Assembly: GCA_016866785.1 (NCBI GenBank)
Contig: VGLH01000027.1
Span: forward strand, 1-36,179
Length of the DNA stretch: 36,179 nt
Direction: 5' to 3'
DNA from: Candidatus Poribacteria bacterium
GTDB taxonomy: Bacteria > Poribacteria > WGA-4E > GCA-2687025
Shown here: in pieces, positions 8,314-17,733 of the stretch
How the letters are laid out: the number at the start of each line of letters is the position of its first letter
Numbering within the stretch: position 1 is the first letter of the stretch
The notes under the pieces: generated by a model
Told to the model about the DNA's origin: nothing
What the model saw: only the letters and a program-made list of their open reading frames with translations
Database searches by the model: none
Translations under genes and position numbers: made by a program

Positions 8314-10698
8314 ATGGGCAGCGGCTTTGGGAGCGTTTCCGTCATGCGGCGGGGCTCGTCCGTCACAGTGCGGAACAGCGACCTTCAGGTGTCCTACGAC
8401 CTGCTGACGGGCTTGTGGAGCTACGCCGACTCGAGCGGCTTCGAACTCATTCGCGGCGTCTGCGCGAAGTGGAGGCAGACCGACGGCAAGGTGCGAGCGA
8501 CGTCCGACGCGTGCCTTCGGAGCTTCCACGCCGCCGAAGCGACGTCTGACCGGTTCGGCGACGGAGCCGAAGTCGTCTTCTCGCACGCGGTGCAGGGCGA
8601 CTCCCTCCGAACCGAAGTGGTTCTGAACGTCTACTCCGACCTGCCGTTCGCAATCGTCTCCGTGCGGGTATGCAGCGAGGGCGACCGACCGGTGTCGGTG
8701 GACCGGCTCGCGATCGTGGAAGTGCCGAGAGCCGACGGCAAGCCCGTTGGTGGTCTCTACCTCGGCAGCGAACCCCCTGAGTGCCTGGTCTACCTGAATG
8801 GGTCGGGGCACGTCGCCCGAGGGTTCCAGACCATCCGCGACGGCGTCGTCTATCCAGACTCCCTTTCGACGGAATACATCTCAGACGGTATCGTTCTGCA
8901 CCCCAGAACGCAGCGCTCGATTGCGTTCGGGTTTCTCGCGGCAGAGCGTTGGTGGAGCGGAGCCACCGTCGGCTACGAGAGCACTTCCGAGGAGGACCGT
9001 TCTCAGCACGGAATCGGGACATGGAGCGTGTTCCAGACGTGCGATGGAGCCGTCTGCGAACCGGGTTCCGAACTGTCGTCGGAGCCGCTCTACATCAACG
9101 TGAGCACGCCTGCAGCCGAAGCGCAGCGCCACTATGCTGCCGTCGTCAGCGACCGCTTGGGCGAGCCGATCACCGAGCCACCAGCCGTCACGAACACGGT
9201 TCGGGTTGGCGAGGGCTCGCCGCCCGCCGCAGAGCGCGTCCATTCCGTGCTGACGTGGCTGGGCAGGCACGGGGGCGCGTTCGTCATCGGAGACGGAGGT
9301 TTGCGGCATCTGCGCTTGATGGGCGACTGGAGTGCCGGCGGGCAGAAAGAGCTGACGCGCAACTTCCCGGATGGCGTTCGACCCGTCGTGGAGGCGGCTC
9401 ACGGGCAAGGGCTGGGCATCGGCGCTGACCTGCACACGTTCCTGATCGACGGCGAGGTGGAGCCGGCGTTCAAGCCTGCGGTTCTCCAACTTCGGAACAG
9501 TCAACCGGCGACCTTCTCGTCCGGGGCATCGACCAACTGCGTCGCGCTCGATCCGACGCATCCGCTGACGCGCGACTATCTCAGGAAGCGCCTGTCGGTC
9601 GTCTATCGCGACTGGGGCTTCGACACGCTCCACACGTCGCTCTTCCCGTTCCGCGATCTGGCGGCTGACGATGTCTCCCGGTTCCGATGGCATGGACGAA
9701 GCCTGACGCGGATGCAGATCCTTCGCGCTGCGTGCGAGCTGCTTCTCGACGTCAAGGACGAAGTAGCTCCGGCGGGCCGTCTCGGACTGGCGGACATGCC
9801 CCAAGGAGTCATCCTGGGTGGATCGCACCACAGCAGCGCGGGTCTCGACCTCTACTACGAGGGTAGAGCGGCTCTCTGGGAAGGTCAGTGGGGACTGCGC
9901 GAGTTCCTGCGCGCCTACGCGGCGAAGTGGTACACGCAGGGCTACTGGTGGGATATGGAGCTGGGCCCCCTGCGCTTTATCGAAGGCAGACCGCGGAACG
10001 AGAGCCAGCTTCTGATGACGCTCGGCATCCTGTCCGGAGGTCATCTGTCGTTCGCGGACGATCTGGCGACGCTCGAAGCCGATGAGAGCGACCTTCTCGC
10101 CAAGTGTTTCCCGCTGATGGGGATGATGGCGCGACCCGTGCCGCTCCAGGAGGGCGTGCACACCTACGGATGGACGCAGTCGGTCGAGGCGTCGTTCGGG
10201 TCGTGGGAGGTGCTGGCGCTGCTCAACCTGTCCGACGTTTTCGAGGATGTCGATGTGCAGTTCAGCGATCTGAACCTGAACAAGTCGAAGAACTACTTGG
10301 CGTACGAGTTCTGGGACGGACAGTTCTTCGGCTCCTATCAGCGCACGTTCTCGGTTCAGGCGCTTCCTCCACGGTCGGCGAAGCTGTTCGTGCTCCGTGA
10401 GGAGACGGAAGCCCCCTGCCTGTTGGCAACCGACTTCCACGTGTCCCAGGGCAAGGTCGAGTTACAGACGCTCGGGTGGGACGAGCGCAGCGAGACACTG
10501 CTGGGCGTGTGCCAGGCGCTCAAGAAGGGGCGCGGGACGCTCTCGTTCCACGTTCCAGAGAACCGGGTGCCCGTCTCCGTCGCCGCTGCGGGCTCCAAGT
10601 ACTCCTATGAGTGGCGACCTCCGGTCTACGAGCTCCACCTCGCCTTTTCAGGGCAACCGGTTCCGTTCAGCATCCGGTTCGCCCGTTCATCGGGTTGA
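8314..10698 (+). CDS. GH36-like (alpha-galactosidase fold) protein with non-canonical active site
   Basis: A 794-residue protein with the layout of family 36 glycosidases: N-terminal beta-sandwich (about 1-300), a central barrel (about 310-620), and a C-terminal beta domain. The barrel segment GDWSAGG...NFPDGVRPVVEAAHGQGLGIG resembles the GH36 region after the DDGW motif, and YTQGYWWDMELGPL and GGHLSFADDL resemble later barrel strands. The DDGW motif itself reads GDGGLR, and the strand that normally carries the nucleophile Asp reads FDTLHTSLF (about 435-443), so the usual catalytic residues are not obvious. No signal peptide, so it probably acts in the cytoplasm. GGAGAGAG is 8 nt before the ATG. 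miaA follows after 12 nt. The substrate cannot be given. Confidence 0.72.
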   Translation: MGSGFGSVSVMRRGSSVTVRNSDLQVSYDLLTGLWSYADSSGFELIRGVCAKWRQTDGKVRATSDACLRSFHAAEATSDRFGDGAEVVFSHAVQGDSLRTEVVLNVYSDLPFAIVSVRVCSEGDRPVSVDRLAIVEVPRADGKPVGGLYLGSEPPECLVYLNGSGHVARGFQTIRDGVVYPDSLSTEYISDGIVLHPRTQRSIAFGFLAAERWWSGATVGYESTSEEDRSQHGIGTWSVFQTCDGAVCEPGSELSSEPLYINVSTPAAEAQRHYAAVVSDRLGEPITEPPAVTNTVRVGEGSPPAAERVHSVLTWLGRHGGAFVIGDGGLRHLRLMGDWSAGGQKELTRNFPDGVRPVVEAAHGQGLGIGADLHTFLIDGEVEPAFKPAVLQLRNSQPATFSSGASTNCVALDPTHPLTRDYLRKRLSVVYRDWGFDTLHTSLFPFRDLAADDVSRFRWHGRSLTRMQILRAACELLLDVKDEVAPAGRLGLADMPQGVILGGSHHSSAGLDLYYEGRAALWEGQWGLREFLRAYAAKWYTQGYWWDMELGPLRFIEGRPRNESQLLMTLGILSGGHLSFADDLATLEADESDLLAKCFPLMGMMARPVPLQEGVHTYGWTQSVEASFGSWEVLALLNLSDVFEDVDVQFSDLNLNKSKNYLAYEFWDGQFFGSYQRTFSVQALPPRSAKLFVLREETEAPCLLATDFHVSQGKVELQTLGWDERSETLLGVCQALKKGRGTLSFHVPENRVPVSVAAAGSKYSYEWRPPVYELHLAFSGQPVPFSIRFARSSG

Positions 10699-10710
10699 CG
10701 GATCGGCGTT

Positions 10711-11658
10711 ATGTCCGACCAGGGCTCGCTCCTGCTGGCGATCCTCGGACCGACCGCGGTGGGCAAGACCGCCGTAGGCATCTTCGTCGCGGAAGCGCTG
10801 GCGGGCGAGATCGTGTCGGTCGATTCACGCCAGGTCTATCGTGAGATGGACATCGGAACGGCGAAACCGACCCCCGATGAACAGAGCCGCGTCGCGCACC
10901 ATGTCATCGACTGTGTGCGCCCCGATGAGCCCTTCTCGGCGTCCAACTTCCAGCACCGAGCCGATGTGGCGATCTCCGATATCCGGTCGCGGGGCAAGGC
11001 TGCGATCCTCGTCGGCGGGGCTGGGCTGTATTTCAGGGCCCTGATGGACGGGCTGTTCGAGGGCCCGTCCGCCGATGCCGAGATACGCGCCCGGCTGAAC
11101 GCGGAAGCCGACGAGCAGGGCAGCGAGCACCTCCACCAACGGTTGACCGAGCTCGATCCCGAAGCCGCCGCCCGGATCCACCGAAACGACCGGATGCGCA
11201 TCGTTCGCGCTCTGGAGGTCTATGAACTGACCGGCACGCCGATCTCGGAGCTACGGTCCCAGTGGGACGGCGAGCCCCGATACCGGTGCGTCGCCGTTGG
11301 GCTGCGGCGACCCCGACCCGAGCTGAACCACCGAGCCAACGAACGCGTGCGGCAGATGGTCGCCGGAGGATTGGTCGACGAAGTGCGAGCGCTGCGGGAA
11401 CGATATCCACGGGGTTTGCGAGCGTTCCAGGGGTTCGGCTACCGAGAGCTCTGGGACTCCCTCGATGGGCGGATCACGCACGACAAGGCGGTCGAACTGC
11501 TGAAGCGGAATACGCATCAGTACGCGAAGCGCCAACTCACCTGGTTCCGGTCGGATCGGCGGATCCGCTGGCTCGACCTGGGCGAGCACGAAGCCCCGAC
11601 GGACACGGCGGATCGCGTGCTGGCGCTGCACCGGGAGGCGCTGTCAACGCTCACCTGA
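10711..11658 (+). CDS. miaA: tRNA dimethylallyltransferase MiaA
   Basis: A 315-residue enzyme that adds an isopentenyl group to A37 of tRNAs reading UNN codons. The P-loop GPTAVGKT is at 13-20, followed by the family-specific VDSRQVYREMDIGTAKP (37-53), VGGAGLYFRALMDGL, the RNDRMRIVRALEVYE segment, and GFGYRELWDSLDG with KRNTHQYAKRQLTWFR near the C-terminus. All main family blocks are present and the length is normal. It begins 12 nt after the GH36-like gene and is likely cotranscribed. The nearby tadA and tRNA-Ser(CGA), and mnmE further on, make tRNA maturation a recurring theme. Confidence 0.97.
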   Translation: MSDQGSLLLAILGPTAVGKTAVGIFVAEALAGEIVSVDSRQVYREMDIGTAKPTPDEQSRVAHHVIDCVRPDEPFSASNFQHRADVAISDIRSRGKAAILVGGAGLYFRALMDGLFEGPSADAEIRARLNAEADEQGSEHLHQRLTELDPEAAARIHRNDRMRIVRALEVYELTGTPISELRSQWDGEPRYRCVAVGLRRPRPELNHRANERVRQMVAGGLVDEVRALRERYPRGLRAFQGFGYRELWDSLDGRITHDKAVELLKRNTHQYAKRQLTWFRSDRRIRWLDLGEHEAPTDTADRVLALHREALSTLT

Positions 11659-11670
11659 CCGGCGACGTTC

Positions 11671-11699
11671 TTGACGCGACAGTGCGCTGACCGTATATT
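11671..11699 (+). promoter_or_regulatory. Sigma70-type promoter of the C25 peptidase gene
   Basis: TTGACG (11671-11676), a 17-nt spacer and TATATT (11694-11699) form the best consensus match in the window. Transcription would start near 11706, immediately before the leader hairpin at 11713-11732. Confidence 0.78.
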
Positions 11700-11712
11700 C
11701 CCGTCGCCAAGC

Positions 11713-11732
11713 CGCTTCGTCAGAACGAAGCG
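11713..11732 (+). promoter_or_regulatory. 5' leader stem-loop of the C25 peptidase mRNA
   Basis: CGCTTCGT (11713-11720) and ACGAAGCG (11725-11732) form a perfect 8-bp stem with a CAGA tetraloop. It lies near the predicted 5' end and ahead of the AAGGA site (11741-11745) and ATG (11751). A role in mRNA stability or translation is inference. Confidence 0.6.
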
Positions 11733-11750
11733 ACCCGCACAAGGACTGCC

Positions 11751-14700
11751 ATGTTCCGTTCACGTAGGATCGCGTCTGTACTGCTCGCCCTGTGCGCGAT
11801 CCTTGCGACGGCGACAGCCAGAACCGCGACGCGCGCTCAGAGCCCCCCAAGCGACGACGCCCTTCCCCAAGTCGAACTGATTCACACGACGGCATCCGAC
11901 CGCTCCGGCGTGACGGTGGAGTGGGTAACGCCGCAGCCGGTTCTGTCATCCCATCCGGCGGGCGACGCCTACGCGTCGGTTGGCTTCCGCGATGGGCAGC
12001 CGTCCGGGAAAGCCGGTGAGCCAGAGCTTCCCGTCGGTCGGATCATGGTCGGCGCTCCTCCCGGAGCCGCCGTGAGCGTTCGCGTCACTCCGGGCCCACC
12101 CCAGGACTTGGGCGTCCGCCGGATCGGACCCGTACCAGAGCTTCGGGTGGTCTCCGAGCGTGACGGCATCCAACGAGTCGAGCCGTCGTACCGAGAGGAT
12201 CGGGCTGTCTACGGACGCGCCGGGTACGCGCCCGCATCGCTGGCTGCCATGGTTCTGGACGGGACGATGCGCGACCGCCGTGTCGTGCAGGTCGAGGTTC
12301 GACCCGTGCAATACGAGGCGTCCACCGGCAGACTGCGCTACTTCCCGCGCATGACCGTCCGCGTCGATTTCGGACAATCAAGCGGCTCGGACACCGTCCG
12401 TAGTCGTGTCAGCGACTCTCCTGACTTCGACGACTACTTCGCTCGGTTGCTGGTGAACAACGACGCCGCGAAGGCGTGGCGTGCGACTCCAGCGCGCGTT
12501 GCGACCAGCCCAGCAGTCGAGACGGGCGCGGCGGTGAAGCTGTTCGTCTCGCGAGCCGGCATCTATCGCGTGACTGGGAAGGCGCTCGCGGCATACGGGT
12601 TTGATCTAAAGGGGGTGGTTCCCCACAACCTGCGGATGACGCGCGGCGGCAAGGAGATTCCGATCTACATCAGCGGCGACGCGGACGGACGGCTCGACGA
12701 AGGCGATAGCATCGACTTCCTGGCCGTTCGTCCGGCGAGCCCGTGGTCCAAGTACGACGTGTACCGTCTCAGCGTCGGAACCTCGCGCGGCTTGCGGGTT
12801 GGGGAGGCTGAGGGCGCGCCACGGAACCCGATCGCGAGCCTCATCCCGTCGTTCCGGTCGAAGATCCATTTCGAGCAGAACAAGCTCCACTCCATCCTCC
12901 AGCACGTGACGCCCGAGGAAATCGTTCCCAACGACCCGCACGCCTGGTTCGAGGCGCGCGATCACTGGTATTGGTTCGGCGTCAAGAACGGCGAGGATCG
13001 AAGCGAGGCGACTGAGCCCTTCGCTCTCTATGATGTCGCCAAGACCTTCGACGCGCCCCGCGTCGATCTGCTGCTTCAAGGCGGAACGCCCGTGAACCAC
13101 GACGCGCTCGTGACGGTGAACGAGGCGAAGATCGCCCGTGTGACGGGATGGGCGAAGCAGGACGAACGGCGCATCGGAAGATACCTGCAGCCGGACGCGC
13201 TCGTGGATGCCGTCCAGGGCGACAACACGATACGCCTGATGCGCGTCGATGCCAACGACGACGACGACCTGGACAACTATCCATATCACTTCTATGTCAA
13301 CTCGATGGACATCGAGTACACGCGGCTCTTCCGTGCGGTGACGGACGAGCTCTACTTCGCCTCGCCGGTGTCGGACAAGCCGTGGGAAACGCGCCGGCGC
13401 AACACGCTCGAATACGCGGTCACCGACTTTCTCGACAACGGCATCGCCGTCTACGAACACAACGGGCAGGCGCTCATCACACGGCTTCGCAACGTCGAAG
13501 TGGAGCGGCAGGCGGTCTCGCTCGAGATGCGACAGCGGCTGAACGCCATCCAGCGGCGGCGGAACGAGCGCGAGACGTCGCCAAGTGTCATGTACGCAGC
13601 TCGGTTCCAAGCAATGGATACCCACGACACCCAGTACGTGGCGGTGTCGGCGAAGGGCGTCTTGGAGCCCGATATCATCGAGCTCGACACGCCAGCGAAT
13701 CTGCGGGATCCCGGTCTCGGCGCAGACTATGTCGTCATCTACCACCCACGGTTCGTCGATGCGGCGCAGAAACTCGTCGATTGGCGCAGCAGTCGGGGCG
13801 GCGGAGGGCATCGCGCACTTAAGATAGACATCACGGACATCTATGACGAGTTCGGGCATGGGATGGTCAGTGACCGCGCGATCAAGGACTTCCTCACCTA
13901 CGCATTCGTGAACTGGCAGGCTCCGGCGTTGGCGTACGTGACCATCCTCGCGGACGGTACTTGGGACGTCTACGGGACGGATGCTCAACGCTATCCGGAG
14001 GCGCCGGAACGCATGGGCTTCGTTCCACCCCACTACGTCTGGTCGCTGTTCGGGCAGAGCGCGGCGGATCACTGGTACTCCACCGTGAGCGGAATCGACC
14101 CGCTGCCGGATTTCTTCATCGGCCGACTGCCGGTGGAGGCGGTGGACCAGGCGAACGCCGTCGTCGACAAGATCATCCGCTACGAGAGCGCGCCGCCGAA
14201 CGGCTCTTGGCGTCGGCGCATCCTGTCCGTGGCGGACGACGACACGACGAACTCGGGTGATTTCATCTTCCGACAGAGTCTGTCGGACATCAGCCAAAAC
14301 CACACGCTGCTGGGCTATGAGACAGTGAAGGTCTTCCTCGAAGACATCATCGACGAAGTGAAGTCCATCCCCGACAAGTTCAAGGGCAGGCGAGCCGCCC
14401 AAGTCGCCAGGGAGCGGATCGTCGACAGCCTCAGCGATGGAGCCATCATCTCGCAGTATGCGGGGCACGGAGGCAGACAGGTCTGGGCGCACGAGATCAT
14501 CTTCGACAATCCAGCCGTCCAGACCCTTCGCCCGACGGACCGCATCTCTTTGATGTTCGTTTTGAGCTGCTACAACGGCTACTTCGACGCGCCAGCGGAA
14601 CCCAGCCTAGCGGAGAGCCTGCTGCGGCTGCCCCAAGGCGGCATCATCGCCATGGTCTCGGCAACGCGCCTGACGTTCGGCAGCGGCAACGATGCTCTGA

Positions 14701-17700
14701 ACCGCATCGTCTTCGATGACATCTTCAAGCGGAACGCGCGCTCACTCGGAGAGATCGCCACGACATCCAAGAGCCGTCTGCTCGTCGAGCAGGGGCTGTC
14801 GCATCTGGAGACGATGCAGCAATACACGCTCTTCGGGGACCCAGCGACGCGACTGCACCTGGCGGACTACGACATCCAGCCCGCCATCGCCGAGCGGTCT
14901 GTACAACCAGGAGGGAAGCTGCGAATCGCAGCCGGCAACATTCTGCGATCCACCTACGACAGCGCGACCGACTCCCGGTCCTACTCACCGATCACGGACT
15001 TCGATGGTAGGCTCGTCGTCACGTCGCGGTTCACGCGCCAAGTGACCGGGGAGCCCATCGAAGTCGCGGCGGAGGGCACCGTTACGCGAGGCGCGTTCGC
15101 GGAGGTGGTCCTGACGGTTCCCCTGGATGCGCTGCCAGGCAAGGCGCAGGTGGAATACTACGCCGAGTCTGCCACGTCCCTTGCCGTCGGGGGCTCGACG
15201 TTCGCCGTGTCGGAGCCCGTCATCGAGCAGGTCGATATCGGTGTGGAGAGCGGCGCGATCCGTTTGGCGCTCCGCGTCGTCGACGACCGAGAGGTCGGTT
15301 CCGTCGAAGTCGAGTGGTACAGCCGCGGTGGGCGGGGGTGGACGATGACGCCTCTCCTACGCGACACGTCGCGCGGCAATGGCTGGTACGCCCTCGCAGT
15401 GAAGATACCGAAACCCGAGCCGGGCGAGTCGTTCGACTACATCCTGCACATCGCCGACACCGATGGTCACTCGACATCGACCGATATCGTCCGCTATACG
15501 CCCGTTGAGATACCCGACTGGCGCGTGCTGCCGTCGGAAGAGCGACGTGAGCCGCTGATCGGGTACGTGCTCGATCCGTCGCTGGGGTGGGCAGTCACGG
15601 TCAACATCGAGAACTTGAACGACATCTCCACGGACGTCCCGCTTCCGGTGGCTTTCTACTTGGGCAACCCGGACACCGACCGCGATGGACAACCAGACGG
15701 CGATGCCCGTCGGATAGGCGTCGCGACGATCTTTCCTACGTCATGGCGCAAAGGCGATCCTCTCGGTCCTCCCCCCGACCCTGTGACACGTCTGCGCACG
15801 TCGCAGGCGCCGCTCAACACGCGCTGGACAGCGCATGCCAGGTTGGCGGCTACTCTCGACACAGGAAACCATCTCATCTTCGCCTGGGTAAATCCGCCCG
15901 ACGTCGCCAACCGCGCCTCCGGTGAGCGCGACACGTCGAACAACATCAGCTCGAGGCTCATCGAGGTGAACTCGCGACTCGCGGGCGACAGCAGCATGTC
16001 CCTGGCGAGCCTCGACGATGCGTTCCGCATCGATCTGCCGTCTGATGCATTCCCACAGCCGAAGGTCGTGTCAATCACAGGAATGACGGCTGCGCCGACC
16101 GGGCAGCGCCTTCTGACAGCTCTGCCTCCGGTCTCCGGTTCCCATGCATACCGCGCGAGCGCTGACGGCGAAGAGCTGTCGTCACGAGCGCGTCTGGAAC
16201 TGCACTTCGACCTGTCCGCGTTCCGACGCAGCATCATCGAGCGGATCGGGCTCGCGGAGACGCCCGAAGAGGAGTGGACGGAACAGGACCGCCAGCTTCT
16301 GGCGGAAGCGACGAGATCGGCGCTGGCGACAGCCGCCATCTACCGATGGCTGCCAGATCAGGAGCGCTGGCGTCGGGTCGAGGACTCGGCTCTCATGCGT
16401 GAGGCGGACCAGACGCCTCGCGTCGCGATGCGGCTTGCGATCCAATCGTCGGGCGTATCAGCGGGTCCTCCGCCGGCGATCGTGCTGGACGGCACTCGCG
16501 TTCGGGAGGGCGATTGGGTCGCGCTCTTCCGAGGGCCCATGGTCTACGACCTCTACCACCGCTCCGGCTCCGAGGCGCTCGCGCGCGTCGCGCAGTCGGT
16601 CGCCGTTCTGAACTCGACGACGGCGCCGATCCCAGCCGAGCTCGCCGAGTTCCCAGCGTTGGTGCTGACATTCGAGCAGCGTCCGCGCAGATTCGGCGAT
16701 GTGGTGAAACTGCAGACGGCTCCAGCGCCGGACGGCTCTAGTCAAATGGTCGCGCGATCCATCTTCGAGGGCTCCATCGGCAACGGCGTGGTGCAGTCGC
16801 TGTCGGTCGATCCGAACGCCGGGAACGCGCTTGCTGGTTCAGACCCTTGGATCGTGTTCTTCGTCACCGATTCGGAGTACGAGGTGCGATCCGCGACCGG
16901 TGCGCTGATGAGCGGCGGGCAGCCACGGCGCGGCAAGACGGGCGAGGTGTTCTTCGACGCCACGACGGGTCTGCGCATGGCGCTGCTGGCGGGATCGATC
17001 CCCTACGAGGCAGGCGACGTCATCCGCATCACGTCGAAGGAGACGGGGGCAGTACGGGCGACGACTCCGTCACTCGGGGCGTTCGCCGTCTTCACGAGCC
17101 AAGACGTATCGGCGCCGACCATCGCCGTCAGTGTGACGGGTCAGGACTTCGCGGCGGGCGACCCGGTTCCCCCGGAGCCTCGGTTCCACGTGGTCGCGTC
17201 TGACGACAGCGGGATCGCCCTGACCGACCTCGCGCTGACGCTGAGCCACGACGGAAGCGAGTTTATGCCTGCGCCGCCGGACCAGACGCGCGTTCTCGCC
17301 GCGCCGGGAAGCGGGCAGGTGATGGTTGACTACACGCCCGACTTGGAGCCCGGCGACTACGTGCTGCGCATCGTCTGCCGCGATCTGGACGGTCGAGAGG
17401 CGACGAGCCAGACGCCGTTCCGGGTCGCCGCATCGTCTGAGCTGCGCAGCGCGCTGAACTACCCGAACCCGTTTCGCACCCACACCGATCTGGCGATCGA
17501 GGCAACCGGCGAGATCGACGAACTCACCGTGCGCGTCTACTCGCTCGCCGGGCGAGTTGTTCGCGACCTGTCGCATCCGCCGTCTGCCGGCTTCGTACGG
17601 ATCCGCTGGGATGGGCGCGATTCGGATGGGGCAGAGGTTGCCAACGGCGTCTACTATGCGCAGGTGCGCATGAAGGCGCGCGGCAAGTCGCACACGGAGA

Positions 17701-17726
17701 TCATCAAGCTCCTCAAGATGAAGTAG
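11751..17726 (+). CDS. Giant secreted C25-family (gingipain/PorU-type) cysteine peptidase
   Basis: A 1991-residue exported protein with a signal peptide (about 1-30; basic MFRSRR start, then a hydrophobic run). A propeptide-like beta region is followed by a C25 catalytic domain from about residue 658 (ADYVVIYHPRFVDAAQKLVDWR) to about 1045. The catalytic dyad is visible: His906 in SQYAGHGGRQVW and Cys940 in VLSCYNGYF. Further beta-rich modules fill 1050-1890. The C-terminus (about 1905-1991) is a FlgD-like sorting-type domain starting NYPNPFRTHTDLAIEA and ending in KSHTEIIKLLKMK, as in proteins exported by type IX secretion. The PorV-like gene 7 nt downstream supports a PorU/PorV-like pair. 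It could be the sortase itself or a secreted protease; the sequence does not decide. Confidence 0.9.
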   Translation: MFRSRRIASVLLALCAILATATARTATRAQSPPSDDALPQVELIHTTASDRSGVTVEWVTPQPVLSSHPAGDAYASVGFRDGQPSGKAGEPELPVGRIMVGAPPGAAVSVRVTPGPPQDLGVRRIGPVPELRVVSERDGIQRVEPSYREDRAVYGRAGYAPASLAAMVLDGTMRDRRVVQVEVRPVQYEASTGRLRYFPRMTVRVDFGQSSGSDTVRSRVSDSPDFDDYFARLLVNNDAAKAWRATPARVATSPAVETGAAVKLFVSRAGIYRVTGKALAAYGFDLKGVVPHNLRMTRGGKEIPIYISGDADGRLDEGDSIDFLAVRPASPWSKYDVYRLSVGTSRGLRVGEAEGAPRNPIASLIPSFRSKIHFEQNKLHSILQHVTPEEIVPNDPHAWFEARDHWYWFGVKNGEDRSEATEPFALYDVAKTFDAPRVDLLLQGGTPVNHDALVTVNEAKIARVTGWAKQDERRIGRYLQPDALVDAVQGDNTIRLMRVDANDDDDLDNYPYHFYVNSMDIEYTRLFRAVTDELYFASPVSDKPWETRRRNTLEYAVTDFLDNGIAVYEHNGQALITRLRNVEVERQAVSLEMRQRLNAIQRRRNERETSPSVMYAARFQAMDTHDTQYVAVSAKGVLEPDIIELDTPANLRDPGLGADYVVIYHPRFVDAAQKLVDWRSSRGGGGHRALKIDITDIYDEFGHGMVSDRAIKDFLTYAFVNWQAPALAYVTILADGTWDVYGTDAQRYPEAPERMGFVPPHYVWSLFGQSAADHWYSTVSGIDPLPDFFIGRLPVEAVDQANAVVDKIIRYESAPPNGSWRRRILSVADDDTTNSGDFIFRQSLSDISQNHTLLGYETVKVFLEDIIDEVKSIPDKFKGRRAAQVARERIVDSLSDGAIISQYAGHGGRQVWAHEIIFDNPAVQTLRPTDRISLMFVLSCYNGYFDAPAEPSLAESLLRLPQGGIIAMVSATRLTFGSGNDALNRIVFDDIFKRNARSLGEIATTSKSRLLVEQGLSHLETMQQYTLFGDPATRLHLADYDIQPAIAERSVQPGGKLRIAAGNILRSTYDSATDSRSYSPITDFDGRLVVTSRFTRQVTGEPIEVAAEGTVTRGAFAEVVLTVPLDALPGKAQVEYYAESATSLAVGGSTFAVSEPVIEQVDIGVESGAIRLALRVVDDREVGSVEVEWYSRGGRGWTMTPLLRDTSRGNGWYALAVKIPKPEPGESFDYILHIADTDGHSTSTDIVRYTPVEIPDWRVLPSEERREPLIGYVLDPSLGWAVTVNIENLNDISTDVPLPVAFYLGNPDTDRDGQPDGDARRIGVATIFPTSWRKGDPLGPPPDPVTRLRTSQAPLNTRWTAHARLAATLDTGNHLIFAWVNPPDVANRASGERDTSNNISSRLIEVNSRLAGDSSMSLASLDDAFRIDLPSDAFPQPKVVSITGMTAAPTGQRLLTALPPVSGSHAYRASADGEELSSRARLELHFDLSAFRRSIIERIGLAETPEEEWTEQDRQLLAEATRSALATAAIYRWLPDQERWRRVEDSALMREADQTPRVAMRLAIQSSGVSAGPPPAIVLDGTRVREGDWVALFRGPMVYDLYHRSGSEALARVAQSVAVLNSTTAPIPAELAEFPALVLTFEQRPRRFGDVVKLQTAPAPDGSSQMVARSIFEGSIGNGVVQSLSVDPNAGNALAGSDPWIVFFVTDSEYEVRSATGALMSGGQPRRGKTGEVFFDATTGLRMALLAGSIPYEAGDVIRITSKETGAVRATTPSLGAFAVFTSQDVSAPTIAVSVTGQDFAAGDPVPPEPRFHVVASDDSGIALTDLALTLSHDGSEFMPAPPDQTRVLAAPGSGQVMVDYTPDLEPGDYVLRIVCRDLDGREATSQTPFRVAASSELRSALNYPNPFRTHTDLAIEATGEIDELTVRVYSLAGRVVRDLSHPPSAGFVRIRWDGRDSDGAEVANGVYYAQVRMKARGKSHTEIIKLLKMK

Positions 17727-17733
17727 GGACAGC

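Noticed and set aside
12606-14492. A 628-codon open frame on the minus strand within the C25 peptidase
   Set aside because: Antisense to the catalytic domain of a clearly coding gene, with shadow-type composition and no ribosome site.
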